A DNA stretch of 64,000 bases from Oscillospiraceae bacterium (lineage in GTDB: Bacteria > Bacillota > Clostridia > Saccharofermentanales > Saccharofermentanaceae): contig SVIZ01000007.1 in the NCBI GenBank assembly GCA_015069205.1, positions 62,001 to 126,000 on the forward strand, in the 5' to 3' direction. Of the stretch, positions 7,702-16,821 are shown piece by piece. The notes under the pieces are model-generated. The model was given only the letters and a program-made list of their open reading frames with translations, was not told the origin of the DNA and made no database searches. A program made the position numbers and the translations under genes. Position 1 is the first letter of the stretch. Each line of letters starts with the position of its first letter.

Positions 7702-8676
7702 ATGACAGGCAGAATTATCGGACTCGGATCTTACATCCCGAAGAAAGTCGTAACCAATGACGATTTCGCCAAGATCCTGGATACAAGCGACGAGTGGATC
7801 ACCGAGCGTACAGGAATAAAGGAAAGACATATCGCAGACCACGTTACCGAGAAGCCGTCCACGATGGCTGTCGAGGCTGCAAGAAAGGCCGTTGAGGATG
7901 CAGGGATCGATCCTAAGGATATCGATTTCATCGTTACCGCTTCCACAACATCAGACAGTGTTATTCCTGCTTTATCATGCATCGTACAAAGAGAACTCGG
8001 TGTATCAGAGAACTGCGGATGCTTTGACGTAGTATGCGCATGCCCCGGATTCATCGTTGCTTACAATACGGTTCAGAGCTTCATCGAGACAGGCAACTCC
8101 AAGCTCGCTCTCGTAATCGGTACTGAGTGCAATTCAAACTTCGCAAACTTTGAAGACAGAGGAACATGCATCCTCTTCGGTGACGGCGCAGGTGCAGCAG
8201 TTCTTAAGGCTGAGGACATCAAGCGCAATGAGTTCATCATGAGATCTTCAGGCTACAGGGGAGACTGCCTCACATGCCAGGCTGCAAGACAGCCCGACAG
8301 ATGGGAAGAGGAAGGCTTCAAGGAATTAACATCTTTCGCAATGCAGGGAAGGGAAGTATTCAAGTTTGCTGTTACTGAAGTTCCGCAGATCATCAAGGAT
8401 CTTGCAGAAAAGTACAGCTTCGACCTTGAAGAGATCGATTACTTCATCCTGCACCAGGCTAACGCAAGGATCATCGAGGCTACTGCAAAGAAGCTCGGTA
8501 TCTCACGTGACAAGTTCCCGATGAACATCATGAATTACGGAAACATCTCATCTGCAAGCATCCCGATCCTCCTCTGGGAGATGAAGCAGGACGGCAGACT
8601 CAAGCCCGGAATGAAGCTCGTTCTCGCAAGCTTCGGCGCAGGTCTTACATGGGATGCAAACTACATTGTTTACTAA
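7702..8676 (+). CDS. fabH: 3-oxoacyl-ACP synthase III
   Basis: FabH starts each fatty acid by condensing an acyl-CoA with malonyl-ACP. The 324-residue length is typical. The catalytic triad is visible: Cys114 in CACPGF, His251 in LHQANARI and Asn281 in NYGNISS. The N-terminal segment GSYIPKKVVTN and DEWITERTGI are FabH signatures. It is the first gene of the operon fabH-fabK-fabD-fabG-fabF-fabZ and lies behind a promoter with two FabT-like sites, so expression probably responds to acyl-ACP levels. Confidence 0.97.
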   Translation: MTGRIIGLGSYIPKKVVTNDDFAKILDTSDEWITERTGIKERHIADHVTEKPSTMAVEAARKAVEDAGIDPKDIDFIVTASTTSDSVIPALSCIVQRELGVSENCGCFDVVCACPGFIVAYNTVQSFIETGNSKLALVIGTECNSNFANFEDRGTCILFGDGAGAAVLKAEDIKRNEFIMRSSGYRGDCLTCQAARQPDRWEEEGFKELTSFAMQGREVFKFAVTEVPQIIKDLAEKYSFDLEEIDYFILHQANARIIEATAKKLGISRDKFPMNIMNYGNISSASIPILLWEMKQDGRLKPGMKLVLASFGAGLTWDANYIVY

Positions 8677-8709
8677 TCCATTTTCGAAAATATAAAGGAG
8701 ATAAAGGAC

Positions 8710-9642
8710 ATGACAAGAATCACAGATTTGATCGGTATCAAGTATCCCATCTTCCAGGGTGGTATGGCATGGGTAGCTGACTGGCACATCGCAGCTGCTG
8801 TATCCGAAGCAGGCGGTCTCGGCATCATCGGTGTCGGCGGTGCAGATGAGAACTGGCTCCGTGACCAGATCAAGAAGTGCCGTGAAGCAACAGATAAGCC
8901 GTTCGGCGTAAACCTTATGCTCATGAACCCCAGAGCTCCTGAGATCGCTAAGGTCATCGCAGAAGAGAAGGTTAAGGTAGTTACTACAGGTGCAGGTTCA
9001 CCTGAGAAGTATATGGAGATGTGGAAAGAGGCAGGCATCATCGTTGTTCCTGTAGTTGCAGGTGTTGCTCTTGCAAAGAGAATGCAGCAGTGCGGTGCTG
9101 ACGCCGTTATCGCTGAGGGCACGGAGTCCGGCGGACACATCGGTGAAGCTACGACAATGACACTGGTTCCCCAGGTCGTTGATGCAGTATCGATCCCCGT
9201 TATCGCAGCAGGCGGTATCGCTGACGGCAGAGGCGTTGCGGCAGCTTTCATGCTCGGTGCCGAGGGCGTTCAGTGCGGAACAGTTTTCTGTGCATGCGAC
9301 GAGGTAAACGTTCACCAGAACTACAAGGACATGGTCATCAAGGCAAAGGATAACTCAACAAGAGTTACCGGCAGATCTTACGGCCACCCGGTAAGACAGA
9401 TCAGAAACGCTCTTTCCAACAAGTATCTTGAGATGGAGCAGAGCGGCGTTACTTTCGAGGAGCTCGAAGGACTTACAGTAGGAAGTCTCCGTAAGGCTGT
9501 TGTCGAAGGCGACGTTAAGGAAGGAACATTCATGGCAGGACAGATCGCAGGTCTTGTAAATGAGATAAGACCTGCCAAGGATATCATCGAGTCGATGTTC
9601 TCCAAGGCAGATGAACTTTTAGGAAGGAAACTCGAAGCATAA
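8710..9642 (+). CDS. fabK: Enoyl-ACP reductase II (FMN-dependent)
   Basis: FabK reduces the trans-2-enoyl-ACP double bond with NAD(P)H in each elongation cycle. The 310-residue protein has the nitronate monooxygenase/FabK TIM-barrel signatures: PIFQGGMAWVAD at the N terminus, EGTESGGHIGE with the catalytic His, and IAAGGIADGRG for FMN phosphate binding. No fabI gene is seen in the window, and FabK enzymes are characteristically triclosan-insensitive. A good AGGAGATAAAGG ribosome binding site precedes it; its stop overlaps the fabD start as TAATG. Confidence 0.96.
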   Translation: MTRITDLIGIKYPIFQGGMAWVADWHIAAAVSEAGGLGIIGVGGADENWLRDQIKKCREATDKPFGVNLMLMNPRAPEIAKVIAEEKVKVVTTGAGSPEKYMEMWKEAGIIVVPVVAGVALAKRMQQCGADAVIAEGTESGGHIGEATTMTLVPQVVDAVSIPVIAAGGIADGRGVAAAFMLGAEGVQCGTVFCACDEVNVHQNYKDMVIKAKDNSTRVTGRSYGHPVRQIRNALSNKYLEMEQSGVTFEELEGLTVGSLRKAVVEGDVKEGTFMAGQIAGLVNEIRPAKDIIESMFSKADELLGRKLEA

Positions 9643-10559
9643 TGAGTATCGCATTTTGTTATCCGGGCCAGGGCGTACAGCACGTTGGAATGGCCGAAGG
9701 TTTTGTTAAGGCAGACAGCGCTTACGCTGATATGGTGGCTAAAGCTTCTGAAGCTTCTGGCATCGACATGAACAAGCTCCTTTTCGAGGAGAATGAAGAC
9801 ATCAACATCACAGAATATACACAGCCCGCACTTGTTACGGCATGCTGCATCATCACTGATGCGCTCCTCAAGGCAGGCATCAAGCCCGACGTAACTGCAG
9901 GCCTTTCACTCGGTGAATACTGCAGCCTTTATGTTGCAGGCGCACTCGGATTTGAAGACGCAGTAAGACTTACCAGGATCAGAGGAAGACTCATGTCCAA
10001 TGCTGTCCCCGCAGGCGAGGGCACAATGGCAGCCGTAATCGGTCTTACACAGGAGCAGGTTGAAGCAGTTACAAATACGATCGAAAACGTATGGCCTGCT
10101 AACTTTAACTGCCCCGGCCAGATCGTAATCACAGGCAAGAAGGAAGCAGTTCACGAGGCTATGCCCAAGCTTTCTGAAGCAGGCGCTAAAAAGGTCGTTG
10201 AGCTTAACGTATCAGGACCTTTCCACTCACCTCTCCTCAAGGTAGCAGGCGAGGAACTCGGCAAAGAACTCGCAAACGTTGAGATGAAGGATCTCAAGAT
10301 CCCTTATTTCGCAAATGCAAGCGCAGCAAAGATAGAAGACAAGGCACAGATCAAGGATCTTCTTGAGAAGCAGGTCTACAGCCCCGTAAAGTGGGAGCAG
10401 ACACTCTATGAGCTCGAGAAGATGGGTGTCGACACGATCATCGAAGTAGGTCCCGGAAAGACGATCGCAGGATTCGTCAGAAAGACGGTTCCTTCAATCA
10501 AGGTAATCGGTGTCGCTTCACCTGAAGACATCGAAACATTAAAGGAAAAGCTCGGCTGA
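9642..10559 (+). CDS. fabD: Malonyl-CoA:ACP transacylase
   Basis: FabD loads malonyl units on ACP for FAS-II and perhaps for the upstream ketosynthase module. The 305-residue protein has FCYPGQGVQHVGM at the N terminus, the nucleophile Ser89 in GLSLGEY and the catalytic His in VSGPFHSPLL. The usual GHSLGEY is changed to GLSLGEY, a conservative variant that keeps GxSxG. Its ATG overlaps the fabK stop by one base, which points to translational coupling. Confidence 0.96.
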   Translation: MSIAFCYPGQGVQHVGMAEGFVKADSAYADMVAKASEASGIDMNKLLFEENEDINITEYTQPALVTACCIITDALLKAGIKPDVTAGLSLGEYCSLYVAGALGFEDAVRLTRIRGRLMSNAVPAGEGTMAAVIGLTQEQVEAVTNTIENVWPANFNCPGQIVITGKKEAVHEAMPKLSEAGAKKVVELNVSGPFHSPLLKVAGEELGKELANVEMKDLKIPYFANASAAKIEDKAQIKDLLEKQVYSPVKWEQTLYELEKMGVDTIIEVGPGKTIAGFVRKTVPSIKVIGVASPEDIETLKEKLG

Positions 10560-10577
10560 TTCAAGGAGGTACAGATC

Positions 10578-11324
10578 ATGTCAGAGAACACAAGAAAAAC
10601 AGCAATCGTTACAGGCGCTTCAAGAGGTATCGGTAAGGCTATCGCAATCAAGCTTGCAAAGAGCGGCTATAACATCGCAATCGTTGATGCCTGCCCCCTC
10701 GAAAACAGCAAGGAAGCTGAGGAAGAGGTAAAGGCACTCGGCGTTGATGCTAAGGCATATCAGTGCAACGTTGCTGATTTTGAGAAAGTCGGCGAGACAG
10801 TAGCACAGATCAACGAAGACTTCGGCGGAATCTACATCCTCGTTAATAACGCAGGTATCACAAGAGATACTCTTCTCATCAAGATGACAGAGCAGAATTT
10901 CGATGACGTTATCGCAGTTAACCTTAAGGGTACATTCAACTTCATCAAGCACACTGCACCTATCATGATGAAGAAGAGAGAAGGAAGAGTCGTAAGCATT
11001 TCTTCCATCGTAGGTCTTGAAGGTCAGGCAGGACAGGTCAACTATTCCGCTTCAAAGGCAGGAATCGTTGGCGTTACAAAGTCATGCGCAAGAGAGTTCG
11101 CTTCAAGAAACATCACATTTAACGCAATCGCTCCCGGATATGTTGAGACACCCATGACTGCTGTTCTTACAGACAAGCAGAAGGAAGCAATCTTTGAGAT
11201 GATCCCTCTTAAGAGATACGGACAGCCTGAGGATATCGCTAACGCAGTTAACTTCCTCTGCTCTGAAGATGCTTCTTACATCACAGGTCAGGTTCTTTCC
11301 GTAGACGGCGGAATGCATATGTAA
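10578..11324 (+). CDS. fabG: 3-oxoacyl-ACP reductase (FAS-II copy)
   Basis: A 248-residue SDR with TGASRGIGKAI for NADPH binding, NNAGITRDTLL, the catalytic Ser-Tyr-Lys set ISSIVG/NYSASK, and the FabG C terminus ITGQVLSVDGGMHM. It reduces 3-oxoacyl-ACP in the elongation cycle. This copy is the better candidate for the housekeeping FabG because of its operon position between fabD and fabF. An AAGGAGG ribosome binding site at 10563-10569 precedes it. The other FabG-type gene at 6026 belongs to the upstream module. Confidence 0.96.
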   Translation: MSENTRKTAIVTGASRGIGKAIAIKLAKSGYNIAIVDACPLENSKEAEEEVKALGVDAKAYQCNVADFEKVGETVAQINEDFGGIYILVNNAGITRDTLLIKMTEQNFDDVIAVNLKGTFNFIKHTAPIMMKKREGRVVSISSIVGLEGQAGQVNYSASKAGIVGVTKSCAREFASRNITFNAIAPGYVETPMTAVLTDKQKEAIFEMIPLKRYGQPEDIANAVNFLCSEDASYITGQVLSVDGGMHM

Positions 11325-11327
11325 TCC

Positions 11328-11348
11328 AGGTGCTTTTGGGGAGCACCT
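11328..11348 (+). other. Intercistronic hairpin between fabG and fabF
   Basis: AGGTGCT and AGCACCT form a perfect 7-bp stem around a 7-base loop. No T-run follows (the sequence continues CGAAAATAAAA), so it is more likely an mRNA stability or processing element than a terminator. Almost the same CGAAAATAAAA tail follows the hairpin at 18299-18324. Confidence 0.5.
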
Positions 11349-11379
11349 CGAAAATAAAAACTAACGGAGAATTAAGTAA

Positions 11380-12612
11380 ATGGCAAACAGAGTCGTAGTA
11401 ACCGGTATGGGTGCAATCACACCTCTTGGTAACAGCGTAGAGACTTTCTGGGAAGGTCTTAAGAAAGGAAAGGCAGCTACCGCGCCGATTACAAAGTTTG
11501 ATGCAAGCGGTTTCAAAGTAAAGCTCGCATGCGAAGTAAAGGATTTTGATCCTCAGAACTACATGGATTTCAAGACAATGAAGCGTATGGAACCTTTCGC
11601 TCACTACGCTTTGGCAGCTGCAAAGGAAGCTATCGAGCAGGCTGGTCTTGATATGGAGAAGGAAGACCCTTACAGAGTAGGTGTCATCGTAAGCTCCGGT
11701 ATCGGATCAATGCAGGCTCACGAGAGGGAGCAGATCAGATTCGAGAAGTCCGGCAAAATCGCACCTATGTACATTCCTATGATGATCGCCAACATGGCAT
11801 CAGCAAACATCGCTATCCAGTACGGAATGAAGGGAATCAACACATGCGTTGTTACAGCATGTGCTACAGGTCTTCATTCTATCGGTGATGCTTTCAAGGC
11901 AGTTAAGTACGGTGATGCAGACGTCATGATCACAGGCGGATGCGAAGCAGCTGTATGCAAGACAGGTATTCAGGGATTCGCAGCTCTTACAGCTCTTTCA
12001 ACAAACGAAGATCCCGAGACAGCTTCAAGACCGTTCGACAAGGACAGAGATGGCTTTGTAATCGGTGAAGGTTCAGGAGTTCTCGTTATCGAGTCTTATG
12101 AGCACGCGAAGGCAAGAGGCGCAAACATCCTTGCAGAAATCGTCGGATACGGTGCAACATGCGATGCATATCACATCACATCACCTGCAGAAGACGGTTC
12201 AGGCGCAGGCATGGCAATGATCATCGCAATGCAGGAAGCAGGCATCACACCTTCCCAGATGGATTACATCAATGCTCACGGAACTTCAACACACCACAAC
12301 GATCTTTTCGAGACACGTGCAATGAAGTATGCATTCAAGGAAGACATCAAGAATGTATCCATCAACTCCACAAAGTCCATGATCGGTCACGCTCTTGGCG
12401 GTGCAGGCGGCATCGAGCTCATCACTTGCATTAAGGCAATCCAGGATTCTTATGTACACGTTACGGCAGGTTCCAAGGAATCTGAAGGCGAGATGGATCT
12501 CGATTACACATTTATCGAACCTAAGAATCGTGATATAACATACGCTATGACAAACAACTTGGGATTCGGCGGTCACAACGCTTCCATGATAGTCAAGAAG
12601 TTTGCTGAATAA
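11380..12612 (+). CDS. fabF: 3-oxoacyl-ACP synthase II
   Basis: FabF elongates acyl-ACP with malonyl-ACP. The 410-residue protein carries Cys161 in TACATG, NAHGTSTHHND and STKSMIGHALGGAGG, the complete Cys-His-His triad. It is the housekeeping ketosynthase of the operon. Comparison with the N-terminal half of the fused protein at 3739 shows the same fold and motifs, so the two are paralogues. ATG at 11380 follows ACGGAGAATTAAGTAA. Confidence 0.96.
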   Translation: MANRVVVTGMGAITPLGNSVETFWEGLKKGKAATAPITKFDASGFKVKLACEVKDFDPQNYMDFKTMKRMEPFAHYALAAAKEAIEQAGLDMEKEDPYRVGVIVSSGIGSMQAHEREQIRFEKSGKIAPMYIPMMIANMASANIAIQYGMKGINTCVVTACATGLHSIGDAFKAVKYGDADVMITGGCEAAVCKTGIQGFAALTALSTNEDPETASRPFDKDRDGFVIGEGSGVLVIESYEHAKARGANILAEIVGYGATCDAYHITSPAEDGSGAGMAMIIAMQEAGITPSQMDYINAHGTSTHHNDLFETRAMKYAFKEDIKNVSINSTKSMIGHALGGAGGIELITCIKAIQDSYVHVTAGSKESEGEMDLDYTFIEPKNRDITYAMTNNLGFGGHNASMIVKKFAE

Positions 12613-12630
12613 TTACGGAGGATCCACATT

Positions 12631-13071
12631 ATGGCAAATGCACTTACCACAACAGAGATCATGAAGATCATCCCCCACAGACATCCTTTCCTTCTCATCG
12701 ACAGGGTTGAGGATTATGAGCCGGGTAAATTCTGCATCGCTTATAAGAACTTCACTTATGATGAGTATTTCTTCAGAGGACACTTCCCTGAGATGCCTAT
12801 CGTTCCGGGTGTTCTCACAGTTGAAGCTCTTGCCCAGGCAGGTGCTGTTGCGATCCTCTCCCAGGAAGAGTTCAAGGGCAAGATCGCTGTTTTCGCAGGC
12901 ATCGACAAGTGCAAGTTCAAGCAGCCTATCGTTCCGGGCGACACAGCAAGACTTGAGACAAAGATCACTGCCGTAAAGGGACCCGTAGGTCTTGGCGAAG
13001 CTGTTGCAACAGTCAACGGCAAGGTAGCAGTTCAGGCAACACTCAAGTTTGCTATCCTTACAAATTCATAA
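12631..13071 (+). CDS. fabZ: 3-hydroxyacyl-ACP dehydratase
   Basis: FabZ removes water from 3-hydroxyacyl-ACP. The 146-residue protein has PHRHPFLLIDRV, then the hot-dog fold active-site segment with His51 in RGHFPEMPIVPG and Glu65 in LTVEALAQAG. It is the last gene of the operon and is followed by a strong terminator. The acetyl-CoA carboxylase genes that follow fabZ in many Clostridia are absent here. Confidence 0.96.
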   Translation: MANALTTTEIMKIIPHRHPFLLIDRVEDYEPGKFCIAYKNFTYDEYFFRGHFPEMPIVPGVLTVEALAQAGAVAILSQEEFKGKIAVFAGIDKCKFKQPIVPGDTARLETKITAVKGPVGLGEAVATVNGKVAVQATLKFAILTNS

Positions 13072-13095
13072 GTTAAAAATATATCAGTCAATCGC

Positions 13096-13131
13096 AAAGG
13101 GCTGTCTCTTGATCAGGAGGCGGCCCTTTTT
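13096..13131 (+). terminator. Rho-independent terminator of the FAS-II operon
   Basis: AAAGGGCTGTCTC pairs with GGAGGCGGCCCTTT allowing G-T wobbles, giving a long stem followed by TTTTT. The GGGCTGTC 5' arm recurs in several other terminators of the window. Confidence 0.85.
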
Positions 13132-13177
13132 GATTGTATGCATTTTTTCGGTTTAACTGCGATGTACATTTTTCGTG

Positions 13178-13252
13178 ATTTTCGACTCGAAAATTGCACA
13201 AAATGGCCGGTTTATGCAATTTCTGACCATTTTTTAAGCCGAAAATTGCACA
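13178..13252. repeat. Intergenic alternating inverted/direct repeat element, copy A
   Basis: Units occur as ATTTTCG (13178), CGAAAATTGCACA (13188), TGCAATTT (13215) and GAAAATTGCACA (13241), that is inverted, direct, inverted, direct. AATTGCA copies lie 52 bp apart with the inverted copy 23 bp after the first. Copy B at 32442-32526 has the same geometry with a different but still self-pairing unit. Confidence 0.65.
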
Positions 13253-13290
13253 CCGGTTATATCTCATATTCCGGAACATTGGAAAAGCTA

Positions 13291-13299
13291 TGTTATAGT
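13291..13299 (+). promoter_or_regulatory. Possible extended -10 promoter for the GH3 gene
   Basis: TGTTATAGT contains an extended -10 (TGT before TATAGT), about 35 bases before the GH3 start. No good -35 element is present 17 bp upstream, so it would depend on the extended -10 or an activator. Confidence 0.35.
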
Positions 13300-13333
13300 T
13301 AAACCATGTTGAGTTAGGCAGTGATAAGACTTA

Positions 13334-15640
13334 ATGAGGCGGAATATGAATACAAAGAAATTTCTTAAAGCCATGACCGTTGAAGACAAAGCCAGACTCC
13401 TTTGCGGATCGTCTGATTTCATTATCGGAGGGTTCCAGTCTGCCGCCGGATATGTTCCTGAGCTGAGCATACAGGACGGCGGTACGGGCATTAACCATCA
13501 GCACTTTTTCCAGAGACTTTTCAGAGAGCCGCCGAAGGATGAAGACCCTGTTGCCGGCATGCATGTCTTTTTCAATTTCTATGAGCCCGAAAAGCTTACG
13601 AAAAAAGAGAAAGCCATAAGAGACAGGATCAACGCTGCCATGACCGAATACAGGTGCGGGATCGATGCCGCGCCGGGTTCATATCCTCCCGGAATCCTTC
13701 TTGCATCCACATGGGATAAAAAGACTGTTTATGAGACGGGCAAGGCACTTGCTATGGAAGCGGCCGTCTACCGCATCGGAGTCCTTCTGGGCACGCCAAA
13801 CTGCAATATCTTAAGAGAACCCAGAAACGGCAGATTCTTTGAAGGTTATTCCGAAGATCCGTTCCTTGCGAAAACGCTTGCACCGGAGATGTGTAAAGGT
13901 GTTGAGTCACAGGGCATTGCATCGAATGTTAAGCACTTCGCGTGCAACAATCTTGAGATCAACAGAACCAATATAGATGAGCTCGTAAGCATTAGAGCGC
14001 TCCGCGAAGTGTATTTCCCTGCATTTGAAGCTTGCAGCAAGGTCGCAACTACTCTCATGAGTGCATATAACTCTGTAAACGGAACTCATTGCCATGAAAA
14101 TCCCTGGCTTCTTAAGGATGTCCTTAGGAAAGAATGGGGCTATAAGGGAGTTACCATGACCGACTGGGGCGCCTGCCGTGAAAGAGCAGGAGATGCCGAA
14201 ACTGCAGGACAGGATCTTTTTATGCCCGGGCCCTTTGATCCGTCGGATATTGTTAAGGCGGTCAAGGACGGAAGATTGAAGATCAAAGATCTTGATGAGG
14301 CTGCACTAAGACTCCTTGAGCTGATAGACAGATTCGGCAGCGTAAAAGCACCGGAAGGCCTTACGACTTCCAAGTATGTGAAGACAGGCGACAAGGCGGC
14401 TTACAAGGCGGCATGCGAAGGTATTGTAATGCTCAAGAATAACGGAAGCCTGCCGCTTAAGAAGAATGCGAAAGTCGTATTCTTCGGCCCTGACCGTTTC
14501 CAGGATTCAGGTTGGGGAAGCGCCGAAGTAAAGACTGACAGAACGACGTTCCTGTCCAAAGAACTGGCTGCTATATTAGGTGAAAAGCATGTCCTTAAAG
14601 ACGATATCGAAGCTTTCAGAAAAGGCGCCACGGCGATAGTAATTGAGACGGTCAATTCGGGTGAGAGTTCCGACAGGCCTGACCTGAAGATGAATAAGAA
14701 GACGGTATCCGTGATAAAGAAGCTCGCTAAGAACAAGGGCAGGGGAAAGATCTGCCTGATCCTAAACGTGCCGGGTCCCGTTGAACTTGAGGGACTGGAG
14801 ACGGTTGTTGATTCCGTTTTCGCAGTGTTCTATCCGGGCATGATGGGCTCCAAGGCAATGGCGGATATCCTTACGGGCAAGGTGAATCCTTCAGGCGCGC
14901 TGCCGTGCACATTCCCTGTCAGATATGAGGATACGCCCTCGTATCTTTGCTATCCGGATAACATTACATGTAATTACGGCGAAGGCATCTACGTGGGTTA
15001 CAAGGGTTATCTCAAGCGGGGAATCAAGCCGCTTTATCCGTTCGGATACGGGCTTTCTTATTCGAAGTTTGAGGCAGGAGATATTTTCGGTAAGCGGAAA
15101 GGAAATAAGTTCAGCGTCACGTTCAGCCTTAAAAACAAGAGTGACATGGACGGCAAGGCTGTTGTACAGCTCTATGTTTCTAAAACAAAGCCCAGAACAG
15201 CAAGGGCACCTCTTGAACTTGCCGGATTTGCAAAGCCAATGGTTAAGGCAAAGAGTGAAACTGAGGTGACCATTTCCTTCGATAAGAATGAACTGGCATA
15301 TTTCGATGAGGAACTTAATAAATTCCTGGTCGAGGGCGGCAATTACGACCTGTTCCTGAGCCTTAAGGGGTGTGAGGATCTGATCCCGGCAGGAAGCATT
15401 TACATAGCCGACTGTTCGGAGGAACTGAAGTGCGGCCCTATGTGGAAGCTCAATCAGATAATGGGACAGAAAGCCCTTACTGATGCGATCGCGAAGGACT
15501 GCGAAGCCCTGGGCGAGCCATATATGGGCTTTGCGATGATGGCAAAGTGGTATCCGCACCAGACGTTTGCAGAGACGGTTAAGACACCTGAAAAATATAC
15601 GGAATTCCTTAAAGCCGCAAGTGAGTTCAGGGAGGAATAA
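13334..15640 (+). CDS. Glycoside hydrolase family 3 beta-glucosidase-like enzyme
   Basis: A 768-residue GH3 enzyme of the two-domain plus fibronectin-III-like type, expected to release terminal beta-linked sugars. The catalytic nucleophile Asp lies in VTMTDWGA (about residue 277), substrate-binding motifs NILREPRNGRFFEGYSEDP and NVKHFACNN are intact, a second sugar-binding domain follows about 350, and the last part (about 590-680) looks like the C-terminal fibronectin-like fold. No signal peptide is visible, so it probably acts on imported oligosaccharides. The start is uncertain: ATG at 13334 or ATG at 13346, the latter having GAGGCGG very close upstream. Exact sugar specificity cannot be told. 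Confidence 0.93.
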   Translation: MRRNMNTKKFLKAMTVEDKARLLCGSSDFIIGGFQSAAGYVPELSIQDGGTGINHQHFFQRLFREPPKDEDPVAGMHVFFNFYEPEKLTKKEKAIRDRINAAMTEYRCGIDAAPGSYPPGILLASTWDKKTVYETGKALAMEAAVYRIGVLLGTPNCNILREPRNGRFFEGYSEDPFLAKTLAPEMCKGVESQGIASNVKHFACNNLEINRTNIDELVSIRALREVYFPAFEACSKVATTLMSAYNSVNGTHCHENPWLLKDVLRKEWGYKGVTMTDWGACRERAGDAETAGQDLFMPGPFDPSDIVKAVKDGRLKIKDLDEAALRLLELIDRFGSVKAPEGLTTSKYVKTGDKAAYKAACEGIVMLKNNGSLPLKKNAKVVFFGPDRFQDSGWGSAEVKTDRTTFLSKELAAILGEKHVLKDDIEAFRKGATAIVIETVNSGESSDRPDLKMNKKTVSVIKKLAKNKGRGKICLILNVPGPVELEGLETVVDSVFAVFYPGMMGSKAMADILTGKVNPSGALPCTFPVRYEDTPSYLCYPDNITCNYGEGIYVGYKGYLKRGIKPLYPFGYGLSYSKFEAGDIFGKRKGNKFSVTFSLKNKSDMDGKAVVQLYVSKTKPRTARAPLELAGFAKPMVKAKSETEVTISFDKNELAYFDEELNKFLVEGGNYDLFLSLKGCEDLIPAGSIYIADCSEELKCGPMWKLNQIMGQKALTDAIAKDCEALGEPYMGFAMMAKWYPHQTFAETVKTPEKYTEFLKAASEFREE

Positions 15641-15711
15641 ACCGCTCATTTTAGGCAATCCCGGCAAAATAGTGTATTATTATCACGACTTTAGGAACGG
15701 GAGGCTTTCTG

Positions 15712-16821
15712 ATGAGCGAATATGATTTCCTAATTGTAGGAGCAGGACTTTACGGCGCGACCTTTGCGCGTCTTGCAACTGATGACGGTTATAAGTGCCT
15801 TGTTATCGACAGAAGGCCTAATGTTGCGGGCAATGTCTATACCGAGGACGTTCACGGCATAAATGTCCACAAATACGGCGCTCATATTTTCCACACGAGC
15901 GATAAGGAAGTGTGGGAATTTGCGAATAAGTTTGCCGATTTCAACCGCTATACCAACATGGTCGTTGCAAACTACAAGGGCGAACTCTATTCGATGCCTT
16001 TCAACATGTATACATTCAACAAGATGTGGGGTGTCGTAACTCCTAAAGAAGCTAGGGCAAAGCTCGACGAGCAGATTGCCATGGGCAAGGTCGACGAGCC
16101 TAAAAACCTTGAAGAACAGGCGATATCGCTTATCGGTCCCGACATCTACAACAAGCTTGTAAAGGGTTATACCGAGAAGCAGTGGGGCAGGAAAGCCACC
16201 GAGCTTCCGGCGTTCATTATCAAGAGACTTCCCGTAAGACTTACTTACGATAACAACTATTTCAACGATAATTACCAGGGCATTCCGATCGGCGGATACA
16301 CAAAGTGGATCGAGAATATGCTTGACGGAATTGAGGTAAGATTGGGCACAGATTTCCTTAAAGAGAGGGATTCTTTAGGCAATATTGCCTCGAAAATCAT
16401 CTATACGGGAATGATAGATGAGTATTATAATTACTCCCTGGGCAAGCTCGAGTACAGAAGTCTTAGGTTTGAGACGGAATATCTGCCTGATACTGACGAC
16501 TTCCAGGGCAATGCGGTAGTCAACTATACCGATGCCGAGACGCCGTTCACGAGGATCTTGGAGCACAAGCATTTCGAGTTCGGAAAAGGCAAGGGAACAG
16601 TTATTACCCATGAGTATCCTGCCGACTGGAAACCCGGCGATGAGCCATACTATCCGCTCAATAATGACAGGAACAATGAGCTTTACAAGAAGTACGAAGA
16701 ACTCTCCGAAGCTGACGGCAACGTTATATTCGGTGGAAGACTCGGTAAATACAAGTACTATGACATGGATGACACGATCGCTGCATGCATGCAAAACTAC
16801 AAAAGGATAACAACTACATGA
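15712..16821 (+). CDS. glf: UDP-galactopyranose mutase
   Basis: Glf interconverts UDP-galactopyranose and UDP-galactofuranose, the donor for Galf-containing surface glycans. The 369-residue protein has the FAD-binding start YDFLIVGAGLYGATFA, the Glf-specific NVAGNVYTEDVHGINVHKYGAHIFHT and EKQWGRKATELP segments, and the C-terminal FGGRLGKYKYYDMDD. Length is typical. Upstream is AACGGGAGGC, a good ribosome binding site. Its stop codon overlaps the start of the lipoprotein gene as ATGA, which is unexpected for a sugar-nucleotide enzyme and suggests co-expression. Confidence 0.96.
   Translation: MSEYDFLIVGAGLYGATFARLATDDGYKCLVIDRRPNVAGNVYTEDVHGINVHKYGAHIFHTSDKEVWEFANKFADFNRYTNMVVANYKGELYSMPFNMYTFNKMWGVVTPKEARAKLDEQIAMGKVDEPKNLEEQAISLIGPDIYNKLVKGYTEKQWGRKATELPAFIIKRLPVRLTYDNNYFNDNYQGIPIGGYTKWIENMLDGIEVRLGTDFLKERDSLGNIASKIIYTGMIDEYYNYSLGKLEYRSLRFETEYLPDTDDFQGNAVVNYTDAETPFTRILEHKHFEFGKGKGTVITHEYPADWKPGDEPYYPLNNDRNNELYKKYEELSEADGNVIFGGRLGKYKYYDMDDTIAACMQNYKRITTT

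Noticed and set aside
14891-15667. 258-residue minus-strand ORF inside the GH3 gene
   Set aside because: Fully opposite a well-supported glycosidase; Cys/Leu-rich shadow frame without motifs.
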